Of a stretch of 64,000 nucleotides of DNA, positions 1 to 8,595 are shown one piece after another. Position numbers and translations under genes: made by a program. The notes under the pieces are model-generated. The model saw nothing but the letters and a program-made list of their open reading frames with translations. It was not told the origin of the DNA and did not search any database. This stretch comes from Chloroflexota bacterium (GTDB taxonomy: Bacteria > Chloroflexota > Anaerolineae > UBA4142), in NCBI GenBank assembly GCA_023381515.1, contig JAMCQI010000039.1:1-64000 (forward strand), read 5' to 3'. Positions within the stretch are counted from its first letter, which is position 1. Every line of letters starts with the position of its first letter.

Positions 1-234
1 TGTGGCATCGGCTGGGTCGCTGTCGTTACCTGGGACTGGTGCGGTATGGGATGCAAGCCCACCTGACGGCCCTCGCCTTGAATCTCAAGCGCATCGTCTT
101 TTTACTGACGGGCGTCCCCTTTCGCCCCCGGGCGCGTAAGCCCGTGCCCGCCGGCGCATAGCCGGCTCTCTTGGCGCGCACGCAAGGGGGGGCCAGAGTG
201 CCGAACTGACTGAAACCAGGGGACGCGACACTAC
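1..234 (+). mobile_element. Right end of an IS1182-like insertion sequence (cut by window edge)
   Basis: The window opens inside the last codons of a DDE transposase. After its stop at 161 comes about 70 bp of non-coding sequence ending in a GGGACGCGACACTAC motif at 220-234, which looks like an IS terminal inverted repeat. The left end and any target-site duplication lie outside or cannot be verified, so the right boundary is inferred. Confidence 0.5.
3..161 (+). CDS. Transposase, C-terminal 52 codons (partial)
   Basis: The frame from position 3 to a TAG at 159-161 encodes a short basic tail containing RCRYLGLVRYGMQAHLTAL followed by NLKRIV. In IS1182/DDE_Tnp_1_6 transposases the C-terminus has this form: an Arg/Tyr-rich R-Y-x-G-L-x-R helix followed by A-x-N-x-K-R. 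The catalytic domain would lie upstream of the window, so whether the element is intact is unknown. The last ten or so residues (Pro/Arg-rich) are unusual and could mean the original stop was lost. Confidence 0.6.
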   Translation, partial: WHRLGRCRYLGLVRYGMQAHLTALALNLKRIVFLLTGVPFRPRARKPVPAGA

Positions 235-347
235 GGCAGGCTGATCCCTGGGCGGGTAGCGACGTCCCAAACCGCCTTTCGGATCACTCCGGCTTCAAGT
301 CCCCAAAAGCCGCCATTAATCCACACTCTCGCCGCGGGCGGCAAGAT

Positions 348-376
348 TTGCGGTGTCCCTTGCGGCATGCTATAAT
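348..376 (+). promoter_or_regulatory. Sigma-70 promoter for the secreted glycosidase-like gene
   Basis: TTGCGG at 348-353 is followed after 17 bp by a perfect TATAAT at 371-376, giving a start of transcription near 383. This lies downstream of the in-frame GTG at 353 and so supports translation from the ATG at 413. Confidence 0.7.
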
Positions 377-412
377 CGCCCCCGCAACGACGAGGTATGT
401 TTAGGGAGAAAC

Positions 413-1726
413 ATGCAGTATTCTCAACGGCCGGCCGCATCGAGTCGCAACAAGCTCTGGATCGGATTGGGCATCGCCGCGCTCATGGTCATCTGCTGTG
501 TGAGTGCGGCCGTTGCCGCCTTGGTCGCTACGGGGTCAATTGGTCTCGTCGCGAACAATTCGACCCCCATAGCGCAAACCAATTCTTCGCCTACCGCTAA
601 AAAGGCCAAAAAACCGGCACCGACCGAAACGCCCGAGCCATCCCCAACTACCCCTCCTGTCCCTCCCAAAAAGCCCATCAAAATGAACTCGCCAGAGTAC
701 GGTGTGCAGGCATTCCTATGGTGGCGCCCTGAAACGGCGGACCGCGACGTTGGCCTTGCGCGCGACGCGGGAATGACATGGGTTAAACAGGAATTCGCCT
801 GGCGCGATATCGAAGGAGCCGCCAAGGGCGCCTTCGATTGGACCCATGCGGATAACGCCGTCTACACCGCGAATGCCAAGGGGGTTGATTTGCTCGCCCG
901 AGTCGACAATGCGCCGGATTGGGCGGCGCCGGGCTGTTATGATGCCAATAAACATACGATGGGGCCGGCAAGGAACGAGCAGGACTGGCTCGACTTTCTG
1001 GGCGCGTTTGTCACCCGATACAAGGGTCGCATCCGCGCCTACGAGATCTGGAATGAGCCCAATCTCTCGCGCGAATGGTGCAGCCAGCGGCCCAATCCCG
1101 CTGCCTATGCCGCTCTTCTCAAGGCGTCCTATCGAAAGATCAAGTCGATCGACCCTAACGCGATTGTGATCAGCGCAGGCCTGACTCCAACCACGCAGAA
1201 CGATGCGACGGCCATGCCCGATACGCAGTTCATCGAGCAGATGTACGGGGCGATGGGCAACAAATCAGATGGTTATTTTGACTTGCTCGGCGTGCACGCG
1301 CCGGGCTACAAGGCGCCTCCTGAAACGAGTCCCGACGATGTGGCCAAGAACCCAGCCTACAATCATGGCGAGGGCGCAGCCGGTCGAATCTATTGTTTCC
1401 GGCACGTCGAGGACATTCGAAAAATCATGGTGGCGCACGGCGATACCGCGAAGCAAATTGCCATTCTCGAATTCGGGTGGACCAGCGATACCGTTCATCC
1501 TGCTTATTCTTGGTTTCATGTCGACGAAAAGACAAAGGCACAGTACATTGTCAATGCGTTCAAATACGCGAAACGGAATTGGTCGCCTTGGATCGGGCCC
1601 ATGTTTGTGATCTATCTCGCCAATCCTGATTGGACCAAGAACGACGAAGAGTACTGGTGGTCGATCACGGAACCGGACGGGACGCCTCGGGCGGCATACG
1701 TCGAAATCCAGAAGCTTCTCAAGTAG
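413..1726 (+). CDS. Membrane-anchored GH-A clan glycoside hydrolase-like protein
   Basis: 437 aa. Residues 15-38 form one membrane helix or uncleaved signal anchor. Residues 45-90 are a Thr/Pro/Lys-rich linker, and from about 95 to the end is a (beta/alpha)8-type catalytic domain. WNEP at 213-216 supplies the expected acid/base Glu215, and ILEFGW supplies a candidate nucleophile Glu353, the usual strand-4 and strand-7 pair of clan GH-A (GH5/GH39-like). The substrate cannot be read from sequence; an extracellular beta-glycosidase is inferred. ATG 413 is preceded by AGGGAGA at 403-409. The gene stands alone behind its own promoter, just downstream of an IS end. Confidence 0.75.
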   Translation: MQYSQRPAASSRNKLWIGLGIAALMVICCVSAAVAALVATGSIGLVANNSTPIAQTNSSPTAKKAKKPAPTETPEPSPTTPPVPPKKPIKMNSPEYGVQAFLWWRPETADRDVGLARDAGMTWVKQEFAWRDIEGAAKGAFDWTHADNAVYTANAKGVDLLARVDNAPDWAAPGCYDANKHTMGPARNEQDWLDFLGAFVTRYKGRIRAYEIWNEPNLSREWCSQRPNPAAYAALLKASYRKIKSIDPNAIVISAGLTPTTQNDATAMPDTQFIEQMYGAMGNKSDGYFDLLGVHAPGYKAPPETSPDDVAKNPAYNHGEGAAGRIYCFRHVEDIRKIMVAHGDTAKQIAILEFGWTSDTVHPAYSWFHVDEKTKAQYIVNAFKYAKRNWSPWIGPMFVIYLANPDWTKNDEEYWWSITEPDGTPRAAYVEIQKLLK

Positions 1727-1743
1727 AGAGGAGGCGCTCGCGA

Positions 1744-2004
1744 GTGCGATTTGGACGGCGAACAGAGGAATCCAAGGGGAACGACACGCCAAATGAGGAA
1801 ATGCACGAGACCAGACCGCACAGCGGACGCGCAAGACGAGTGGGCGTCTTGTTGTTTGCGGCGCTAATTTGGATCGCAGTCAACCACTATGCACCCGCGC
1901 CCGAGGACCGTTTCCGCGCCCCGGCTCCCACATTCACACCCGTTTCCGCGTCTGATTCGCTGCCTCTGCCTGCTCCGCTTGCATCGCCGACCCTGGGACG
2001 CTAA
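1744..2004 (+). CDS. Small single-pass membrane protein, unknown function
   Basis: 86 aa if translation begins at GTG 1744, which has GAGAGGAGG at 1726-1734. An internal ATG at 1801 is an alternative. The protein has a charged N-terminus, one hydrophobic segment (RRVGVLLFAALIWIAVN) and a Pro/Thr/Ser-rich tail that would lie outside the cell. The gene follows the glycosidase by 17 bp and probably shares its transcript. The small size and low-complexity tail leave some doubt that it is real. No family recognised. Confidence 0.45.
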   Translation: MRFGRRTEESKGNDTPNEEMHETRPHSGRARRVGVLLFAALIWIAVNHYAPAPEDRFRAPAPTFTPVSASDSLPLPAPLASPTLGR

Positions 2005-2046
2005 GAACGTAATCGGATGTGGCCGAGCTGGCAGAGTCACTCGGCA

Positions 2047-2793
2047 TCAGCGCTGCTGAATGAAATCGACACGATTCGGACAGTTGCCCGAGCCGCTGTA
2101 AGGTCGAGGTGCGATGAGCGTGATCTGGGGGCTCAGGGCTTTGCCGCTTGCATCCACGAGCCAGAGGACCCAGGAGCCGCCCGGCGGAGGCGAGAGGATA
2201 TTGTAGATGCCCGGTGGGTCGGGCGGCGCTTTCGACACGACGACATCCGTGTTGCCAAGCGGCCCTTTGAACCGCACACGCATGTCTGTGATTCCTTTTC
2301 CACTCAAATCGAGGATACGCCCCCAAATATAATTGCGCGGACAAGGGTCACCCGTCGGAGCCAATTGAGAATCGGGCGGTCCTCCTTTCGGACAAAATGG
2401 AAATGCGGAGCACGACTGTATGGAACCGCCTTGAGGAGGCGCGGGGGCCGTGGGCGGGAGCGTCGGCAGCGGTCGGGTTGGAGATAGCGTTGTTCCGGGG
2501 GTGTTCACCGGCGTTGAGGCGGTGAAGGTTTGAAAGAAACCCAAAGGAGGAGTTGCCGGGAGCGAGGTCGTGGTGGCCGCTGCTGTGATGGTTGCCGTAG
2601 ACTCGGCGTGGGAGACCGTGGGGATAACATCGGTCGCTACGGCGACCAGAGTGGAATCACCAGGCCTGGCCGCCAACGTGGGTAAGAGAGAAGGTGGGCG
2701 CCCGTTTAGAAATCCGGAAACGGCAACGTAGGCTCCGAGACAGCAAACGGCCAGGATGACGACCAGCGCAATCGCGGAGGACCGATCTCGCAT
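2047..2793 (-). CDS. Membrane-anchored protein with Thr/Pro linker and carboxypeptidase-regulatory-like domain
   Basis: 248 aa. ATG 2793 is chosen because AAAGGAGC sits at 2798-2805; an in-frame start nine codons upstream has no such site. Residues 5-28 form a hydrophobic anchor. A low-complexity Thr/Pro/Ala region follows to about residue 130. The C-terminal ~100 residues (Y-I-W-G-R-I-L-D-L-S-G-K-G pattern) look like a beta-sandwich of the carboxypeptidase-regulatory or SdrD-B type, which is common in Chloroflexota surface proteins. It is convergent with the small protein at 1744-2004. Role unknown, probably a cell-surface structural domain. Confidence 0.6.
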   Translation of the reverse strand: MRDRSSAIALVVILAVCCLGAYVAVSGFLNGRPPSLLPTLAARPGDSTLVAVATDVIPTVSHAESTATITAAATTTSLPATPPLGFFQTFTASTPVNTPGTTLSPTRPLPTLPPTAPAPPQGGSIQSCSAFPFCPKGGPPDSQLAPTGDPCPRNYIWGRILDLSGKGITDMRVRFKGPLGNTDVVVSKAPPDPPGIYNILSPPPGGSWVLWLVDASGKALSPQITLIAPRPYSGSGNCPNRVDFIQQR

Positions 2794-2881
2794 CGTGCTC
2801 CTTTGGTCGAACGAACGCACTCGTCAAGATAATACCACCTGAACAACAAAAAGGCAATTTGTCGCAAATTTGCGCGGAAAT

Positions 2882-2910
2882 TTGCTTTTTGCTTGGTCGC
2901 ATGGTATAAT
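2882..2910 (+). promoter_or_regulatory. Promoter of tRNA-Val
   Basis: TTGCTT at 2882-2887, 17 bp, then TATAAT at 2905-2910. The mature tRNA begins 12 bp after the -10 box, so the 5' leader is only a few bases. Confidence 0.75.
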
Positions 2911-2921
2911 GGGCCCACTTT

Positions 2922-2995
2922 GGGCGGTTGGCTCAGTTGGTTAGAGCGCGCGGTTCACATCCGCGAGGTCATAGGTTCGACTCCTATACCGCCCA
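2922..2995 (+). tRNA. tRNA-Val (anticodon CAC)
   Basis: A complete 74-nt cloverleaf is visible. The acceptor stem pairs GGGCGGT with ACCGCCC, the D arm is GCTC/GAGC, the anticodon stem is CGCGG/CCGCG around loop TTCACAT, and the T arm is ATAGG/CCTAT with TTCGACT. The anticodon CAC reads GUG (valine). The discriminator base is A and CCA is not encoded. There is no variable-arm expansion. Confidence 0.95.
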
Positions 2996-3003
2996 TCTCC
3001 GAG

Positions 3004-3040
3004 CCGCGGCCCTCTCATCCGGATGGAGCCGCGGTTATTC
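3004..3040 (+). terminator. Possible terminator after tRNA-Val
   Basis: CCGCGGC at 3004-3010 pairs with GCCGCGG at 3028-3034, followed by a short TTATTC. The loop contains a second small palindrome (ATCCGGAT). The T-run is poor, so some readthrough into the kinase gene is plausible. Confidence 0.35.
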
Positions 3041-3087
3041 GTGGCCTTTTCCCCCCAGCAGCGCGTCCAACGACAAGGAGGTTTCGC

Positions 3088-4851
3088 TTGACTGAATCCA
3101 TGCGAGCATATGAAAGCAAAAGTGCCGCACGGGTGGACAGTCTCTTGTTTCGTGTGCGTTGGATTTTATGGCTCCTCGTGATTCCCTTCGCCTGGGTGGG
3201 CAACGACGGTCAACCTCTTCCCGTCGTTTTGTGGGTGTGGCTTGCTGCCCTCGCCGTCGCGAATCTCGCAACAGGCGCCATTCTTTACTTTTCCCCAAGG
3301 ATCCCTGAGCGCTTGCCGGCAGTCACCTTTGTCCTGGACGTCGTTCTCTTTGGAGCGCTGCCGCACCTCGCCGGAACTGAATCGAACCTGCTGACGTTGT
3401 TCGTGATCTATCCCGCCATGGTCGGCGCTGTCCGATTCGGTCCCCAAGTCGGGCTGATCGCGGCCGGCGTGCTTGCGCTGCCCATCGAGGCACGCGCTTT
3501 TCTGCCCATGCTGCGCGATCACGATTTCTCAGGCCTCTCCTCGGGCCTGCTTGTAGCCGCGCTTCTTGCGGCCACGGCGCTCATTGTTTATCTCTTGCAG
3601 CGTGAAAAGGAAGTCGCCATCAAGCGGACTACGTCTGAGATCGACGAACTGCGTCATGCCATCGATGGAGCCCGGCTGCTCTACAGGACCACTGATACGC
3701 TGAGCTCGAGCACTAGCTATGCGCCGATCCTGGAGGCCATGCTGGAGGCTGGTGTCAAGGGCCTACCGCAGAGCCGCCGAGAAGACGGATTGCCCATCGG
3801 CATCGCGCTTTTCTTTGAAAGCGAAAACGCAGATAATCCACTGCGAGTCACCGCATCGAAGCATCTGAGCCGCCGCGACTGTGAGGTTACGATTCCTGGG
3901 AAGGCAGGCGCGGTCGCCGAGAGCTTGCAGACCGGCAACCCTGTTATATCGGATGATGTGAGGCAGGATCCAGAGTTGATGCTTTTTCCCGAAATGGCCC
4001 GCTGTCGGAGCGCTCTCTGTCTTCCGCTTCAGGCAGGGTTGGAGCAATATGGGGTCGTCGTTCTGGCTAGCCCAGCTCCGCGCCGCCCTTCTCCCGAGCA
4101 TCTGGAGCTGATGCGCGCCTTTACCAATCAAGCTGCCATCGCGTTCCAGAACGCAAAATTGTATCAGAACCTCCGCGCGGAGCATGATCAGACTTTGCGC
4201 AGCGACAATGAAATGCGCCAAAAACTGGCGCGCGATTTGCATGACGGTCCAACGCAAAAGATCTCCGGGCTGGTCATGCAGCTCGATTATATCTCGCGCC
4301 TGTTGGACCGGAACCCGACGGAAGCCAAAGCTGAAGTCAAAAAGGCGCACGCGGTGGCCCAGCAGACCGTCAAGGAAATCCGCACCTCTCTCTTTTCTCT
4401 AAGGCCATTGTCGCTAGAAACCAAGGGGTTGTCCACAGCACTGGAGCAGTTCTGCCAGCGCTTACAGGAAAACGAAAACGTCCCTATTCAAATCGACCCG
4501 GGCAAGTTTGGGAGCGAATTGGACGGTAACATTGCGGCGACAGTCTTTGCTATCATTGACGAGGCGGTCAACAACGCGCGCAAGCACGCGCCCGGTGCTC
4601 CCATCCACGTACGAGTGACCCGTCAGAAGAACGCTCTCCTCGCGGTGGTCCAAGACCAGGGGCCGGGGTTTGATCTCCACAAAGTCGTGAGCTCATACGA
4701 CGAGCGGTCCAGTCTCGGGCTACAAAATATGAAAGAACGAGCCAAGCTGATCGACGGCGAGCTCAGAATCGACTCTGAACTGGGGCGAGGAACCCGTATC
4801 ACTCTTGTGGTTCCCTTGCCTCAGCCCATTGCCCCTGGATCAGAGCCGTGA
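3088..4851 (+). CDS. Membrane GAF-domain sensor histidine kinase, NarL/DegS type (HisKA_3)
   Basis: 587 aa from TTG 3088, which has AAGGAGG at 3075-3081. The ATG at 3100 is too far from that site, and codons further upstream would run through the tRNA. Residues ~20-165 contain about five or six membrane helices. A short coiled coil and a GAF domain follow (~185-360). The dimerisation/phosphoacceptor box is LARDLHDGPTQ with His385, and the HATPase_c domain shows DEAVNNARKHA, DQGPGFD and SLGLQNMKERA. This is the HisKA_3 subfamily that normally pairs with a LuxR-type regulator; none lies nearby, so it is an orphan here. It overlaps the next gene by 4 bp. Confidence 0.9.
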   Translation: MTESMRAYESKSAARVDSLLFRVRWILWLLVIPFAWVGNDGQPLPVVLWVWLAALAVANLATGAILYFSPRIPERLPAVTFVLDVVLFGALPHLAGTESNLLTLFVIYPAMVGAVRFGPQVGLIAAGVLALPIEARAFLPMLRDHDFSGLSSGLLVAALLAATALIVYLLQREKEVAIKRTTSEIDELRHAIDGARLLYRTTDTLSSSTSYAPILEAMLEAGVKGLPQSRREDGLPIGIALFFESENADNPLRVTASKHLSRRDCEVTIPGKAGAVAESLQTGNPVISDDVRQDPELMLFPEMARCRSALCLPLQAGLEQYGVVVLASPAPRRPSPEHLELMRAFTNQAAIAFQNAKLYQNLRAEHDQTLRSDNEMRQKLARDLHDGPTQKISGLVMQLDYISRLLDRNPTEAKAEVKKAHAVAQQTVKEIRTSLFSLRPLSLETKGLSTALEQFCQRLQENENVPIQIDPGKFGSELDGNIAATVFAIIDEAVNNARKHAPGAPIHVRVTRQKNALLAVVQDQGPGFDLHKVVSSYDERSSLGLQNMKERAKLIDGELRIDSELGRGTRITLVVPLPQPIAPGSEP

Positions 4852-5615
4852 CCCTCTCGGATCTCCTCTTTGCGCTCCCACCACGCCGTGCTCTGGCAAT
4901 TGCGATAGGCTTGTCCATCGTGGTGTATGCCCTGGCATCCAACATGGCTTGGGTGAATGACCACCAGCTCAGCGCGCGCCTCAGCCGGTTCGCCAGCCGC
5001 CAACAATCCAAGTGGCCCGCTGTCGTCCTGAAGGAGGGGTTAAGGTGGCTATACTATATCGGCACGCCCTACACCACCCTGATACTTGGCTACAATACGG
5101 TAAGGGCGCTGGGGGTCTGGAACCTCGACTGGTTCGATTCGCTTGCCTGGATGGCAGCGATCGGCCTGGGCGCGACGTTCGTGCTGACTTGGGTATGGCG
5201 GCCCTATGCTCGCACGGAGCATGTGGCTGCGGTGGACGAGAGTAAGTGGAATTGGGCCCGCCACATTATCGAACTGATCTACCAACAGGCCCATTGGGCA
5301 TTCTACCGCAGCGGCCCTATTCTGTGGCTGGGGGATGTCTACTGGGGGAGTTTTCTGGGACTAGGCTTGTCGCTCTTGGAAGGTTGGAGCAATCCGAACG
5401 TTCGGAGTAGCTTGCGCGACACGGCACGGGCAGATGCTCCGCTCTGGACAGGTAGTATTGCAATCATAACGACGGTTCTCTTCATATACACCCAGAACCT
5501 TTACTACTGCCTGGCAATCCATCTTTTCCTCGACCAAGGACTCCGCGTCGTCATTGGTTTTCCCCGCGCAACGGCCGCAGAGCCGGCCCCGCCCTTGGAC
5601 GCCGATTCAGAGTGA
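4848..5615 (+). CDS. Polytopic membrane protein, unknown function
   Basis: 255 aa. GTG 4848 overlaps the stop of the kinase gene (GTGA), which indicates translational coupling and a shared operon. The protein has about five or six hydrophobic segments with many Trp and Tyr residues. Two His/Glu/Gln-containing stretches (ELIYQQAHWAFYR and AIHLFLDQGLR) are polar spots within membrane helices, loosely like intramembrane CPBP-type metal sites, but the diagnostic EExxxR motif is absent. It could be a membrane partner or target of the neighbouring kinase. No family recognised. Confidence 0.7.
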   Translation: MTLSDLLFALPPRRALAIAIGLSIVVYALASNMAWVNDHQLSARLSRFASRQQSKWPAVVLKEGLRWLYYIGTPYTTLILGYNTVRALGVWNLDWFDSLAWMAAIGLGATFVLTWVWRPYARTEHVAAVDESKWNWARHIIELIYQQAHWAFYRSGPILWLGDVYWGSFLGLGLSLLEGWSNPNVRSSLRDTARADAPLWTGSIAIITTVLFIYTQNLYYCLAIHLFLDQGLRVVIGFPRATAAEPAPPLDADSE

Positions 5616-5629
5616 GTCGCCCTCATGTC

Positions 5630-5662
5630 CCCGCCCCCTGCCAGGGAGCGGGTTTTTCTTTT
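5630..5662 (+). terminator. Intrinsic terminator of the kinase operon
   Basis: A ten-position stem with one mismatch and a 3-nt loop (5630-5652) is followed by TTTTTCTTTT at 5653-5662. It lies 14 bp after the stop of the membrane protein gene. Confidence 0.8.
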
Positions 5663-5675
5663 CCGCTGTTCGGAT

Positions 5676-5939
5676 CTATTTGATCACAAAGGAGAGGACG
5701 ATCAAAACGACGAAGAAAAAGCCAGCAAAAAGCGCAATCCGTCTCAAGTCCCCGTAGATGTGAGAATAATCAAAAGTCAGAGGGTTGACCCCGCGCGTGG
5801 TAGGCACTGTCGGACGCATACGCACGACGGGTTCTTGCACAGGAATGGGTCCTTCCTCTACGGTCTCCTGGACGGCGGGTGCGGGCGCGGTTCGCCGCAT
5901 CGCGGCGCGTTGCCTCATTCGACGTGTTTTTTTGGGCAT
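5676..5939 (-). CDS. Small C-terminally anchored membrane protein
   Basis: 87 aa, with AGGAGG immediately upstream of ATG 5939. The N-terminus is highly basic (MPKKTRRMRQRAAMRR) and Pro/Glu-rich. A conserved-looking segment around THE motif FDYSHIYGDLRRIA precedes one C-terminal membrane helix (residues ~68-86) that ends the protein. The topology (soluble basic N-terminus, tail anchor) recalls small ribosome- or translocon-associated proteins, but no function is assignable. It lies downstream of the sortase gene with a 60-bp gap in which I see no clear promoter. Confidence 0.65.
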   Translation of the reverse strand: MPKKTRRMRQRAAMRRTAPAPAVQETVEEGPIPVQEPVVRMRPTVPTTRGVNPLTFDYSHIYGDLRRIALFAGFFFVVLIVLSFVIK

Positions 5940-5999
5940 AGGTCCTCCTGAATGATTGATGAAAATTCCATAAACTTTTTACGAACTAAATCGGCGCCT

Positions 6000-6875
6000 T
6001 CACTGGCTAAGCTCGCCGATGACGACCAACCGTTGCGTGTCGACACGGTAGGGTGTGCATGTGATCAGAGTGATGATCGGACTGTTGGATGGGGAGAGGA
6101 CCGACAGATCATTTGGGTCCACCACCCGCTTGGTTTTGACGATATACTTGAACGCATTCGCCCCGCTGTATACGGCGATTTCCTGGCCGGGTTCGAGCCG
6201 TTCCAAGTCGCGAAATGGTTCTCCGTAAACATCGTTATGCCCCGACAGGACCAAGTTGCCGCGCTCTCCAGGGTTAGCCGAGCCAACACGGTGACCGATC
6301 CCCTGCTTCAACTCTTCCCAGCTGTCCCCCTCCACGACCGGCCAATCGACGTTGATGGACGGTATCGTGATGCGGGTCGGCGAGCGCGGCCCGGGAGTCG
6401 GGACGGGAATGCTAGCGACCGTTTCCAGTCGCACGCCGAGCGCCGCGGGCGCGGATTCAGGTGGTGACGAACTCCCCGGTAGTTCGCTCGAAGCCTTCGA
6501 AGGTGGGTACGAGCTGCCCGGCAGCTGTTGGTTGGTCAATGGCATGGAAGCCAGGGCGGTCTGACGCGCCTGGACGACTTCGTCGTTCAGGGTCTGAAGG
6601 CTCGTGAGCGACCCGATCGCGATCGCGACGAGTGCGATGATGGCGGCGAGTTCGATTCCGAGCAGCACCCGGTCCTTCCAATCTCGCATCGCTCGAAAGG
6701 GCCATAGGCGCCGCGACTTGACCGGGTTCTCGCGTGCCATGATTGTGATGGGACGAAAGTGAATTCCACTCGGCCGATCGGCAAACTGGCGCGCGCGCTC
6801 CACGCGCCGGCGCTGCTCAACAGCCGCTTCGAGCTCATCTAGCGTCAGGTCGTCGACACTGCGTGAATCACCCAT
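6000..6875 (-). CDS. Sortase (class D/E-like)
   Basis: 291 aa. A cytoplasmic acidic/basic N-terminus is followed by a membrane helix (around LGIELAAIIALVAIAIG), a Pro/Ser-rich spacer and a C-terminal sortase barrel. The catalytic triad is readable: His in LVLSGHND, Cys in ITLITCTPY and Arg in RVDTQR. Sortases cleave a C-terminal sorting signal and attach proteins to cell-wall or pilin amines. The start overlaps the stop of the M3 peptidase gene by 8 bp, so the two are translated together. No classical LPxTG protein is encoded in the window. Confidence 0.88.
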   Translation of the reverse strand: MGDSRSVDDLTLDELEAAVEQRRRVERARQFADRPSGIHFRPITIMARENPVKSRRLWPFRAMRDWKDRVLLGIELAAIIALVAIAIGSLTSLQTLNDEVVQARQTALASMPLTNQQLPGSSYPPSKASSELPGSSSPPESAPAALGVRLETVASIPVPTPGPRSPTRITIPSINVDWPVVEGDSWEELKQGIGHRVGSANPGERGNLVLSGHNDVYGEPFRDLERLEPGQEIAVYSGANAFKYIVKTKRVVDPNDLSVLSPSNSPIITLITCTPYRVDTQRLVVIGELSQ

Positions 6876-8577
6876 CTCGGTCCAGAGTACTGATCGTCTC
6901 CTCTGCTAACGCGACCACCGCCCCGAGCGTATCGGCGTCGAAAGCGAACCGCGCCCCCGCCGTCGAATAGAGGTCGGGCAGAGAGATCGTCCCGCCCAGC
7001 GCGAGGGCCCGCCGATAATCGGCGACGGCCTTTCCCTGATTCTTCAAGGCATTCGCCCAAATCTGCATCGCCCCCAGTTGCGCCAGACCATATTCAATGT
7101 AGTAAAAGGGATAGCGAAAAATATGGAGCTTGCGGTGCCAGCCTGTCATCATCAAAGGGTCTAGACCGCTCCAGTCCACGCCGGCCATAAAACGTTCCCA
7201 CTGTCCCGCCCACTCGGCATCACATTCGTCAGGGTCCAGTGCAAGTCTTGGATTCAAATAGACCCAATGCTGAAAGGCGTCCACCACTGCCATGTATGGC
7301 CAAAAAAGGATGTTCTTTTCGAGCAGCTCGGTGCGAGCTTGGGCCGCTTGCTGCTGTGTGTACGCGCCGCCTTGACCGCTGGAGAAGAAGGGCGTTGCGA
7401 GCAATTCCATGCTCATCGACGCAACTTCGGAGAACTCTGCGCCTACCTCGCGCTGGTACGAGTAGGGCAGGCTATTCCGCTCAAAGGTGTGAAATGCGTG
7501 TCCGCTTTCATGAAGGATCGACTGCAAGTCGTCGTGCAGGCCTACGGCATTGGCAAAGACGAACGGCCTTTTTGACATCGGGAAAGATGTGCAGAATGCC
7601 CCGGGCGCCTTGTTCTTTCGGTTTTCGAGGTCCAAGAGCGATTCGCGTACCATTATATCAAAGTAATCACCCAATTGCGAATCTACACGATGAAAGATGG
7701 ACCCGGCGATGGTTTCGAGCTGCTGGGCTGTGTCAAACGGCCTCAGCGGCTGACGCCCAAAGGGATCCACGTCGAGATCCCAAGGCCGCAACGTGTCCAG
7801 GCCCAGGCGCTCCCGCCTTCTCTCGTACAAGCGTTTTGCGGCCGGCACCACAACTACTTCTATCGCGTGATGAAAACGGACACAATCGTCGGGTGTGTAA
7901 TCAAACCGATGAAGCTGCTGCCACCGGTATTCCCGATAGTTGCCCTTGTCGGCATTCGCCGACTGCTTTAGGCGCAGAGCGAGAAGCCTTTGCCACAGAT
8001 CGTTAATGGCCGCTCTATCGGCGAGTTGGCGTTCCCCGGCCATTCTCCAAGCTTGCTCGCGGGTGCCCCGGTTCGTGTCATAAAAGACGGGCCGTAGTTG
8101 CGATATGGTCCTCTCCTTGCCTTCCCATTGGACCGTCTGCCGGCTGATAATCTTGTTGTATTCACCAGCCAGCTTTTGCTCTTCGCTTTCGAGAGGGAGG
8201 TTCGCTTCGCGAAAGATCTCGGCCTCGACGCGCATTTTTCGCAGAGGCAATTCGAAACCGGCCGGTTCGAGTCCGCTCGCCAGGAGCTTTTCCTTTAGCT
8301 TCTGCTCTGCAGCCTGTGCTGCTGGATATATCTGGTCCAAGAACGCATAAAGCCGTTCCTCGGCTGCCCGATCCGCGGTATCTATCGTCGTGGCAAGTTG
8401 CAAGCGTGAATATATCTCGCTTACGCGGTCATCCAGCGCGGTCCAGTCCTTCAGCCACCCGTCCATGTTTCCCGAGTTCAATCGTTGTGCAGCGAGATCC
8501 TGATAACAAGGCTCTATTTCCGGCCAGGTCCACCTCATCAAAGTCGATACATCTTGAGGTAATGAATCAAGCATCAT
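6868..8577 (-). CDS. M3 family oligoendopeptidase (PepF-like)
   Basis: 569 aa. The zinc motif HESGH begins at His356 (LHESGHAFHTFE), with the downstream helix carrying Glu in GAEFSEVASMSME, as expected for M3 metallopeptidases of the PepF/oligoendopeptidase F type. These are cytosolic enzymes that degrade short peptides. Two adjacent ATG codons (8577 and 8574) follow GAGGAG; the second has the better spacing. It heads a two-gene unit with the sortase, driven by a promoter at 8977-9004 that now reads first through a pseudogene. Confidence 0.92.
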   Translation of the reverse strand: MMLDSLPQDVSTLMRWTWPEIEPCYQDLAAQRLNSGNMDGWLKDWTALDDRVSEIYSRLQLATTIDTADRAAEERLYAFLDQIYPAAQAAEQKLKEKLLASGLEPAGFELPLRKMRVEAEIFREANLPLESEEQKLAGEYNKIISRQTVQWEGKERTISQLRPVFYDTNRGTREQAWRMAGERQLADRAAINDLWQRLLALRLKQSANADKGNYREYRWQQLHRFDYTPDDCVRFHHAIEVVVVPAAKRLYERRRERLGLDTLRPWDLDVDPFGRQPLRPFDTAQQLETIAGSIFHRVDSQLGDYFDIMVRESLLDLENRKNKAPGAFCTSFPMSKRPFVFANAVGLHDDLQSILHESGHAFHTFERNSLPYSYQREVGAEFSEVASMSMELLATPFFSSGQGGAYTQQQAAQARTELLEKNILFWPYMAVVDAFQHWVYLNPRLALDPDECDAEWAGQWERFMAGVDWSGLDPLMMTGWHRKLHIFRYPFYYIEYGLAQLGAMQIWANALKNQGKAVADYRRALALGGTISLPDLYSTAGARFAFDADTLGAVVALAEETISTLDRDG

Positions 8578-8595
8578 ACGCTCCTCAAGCGGCTA

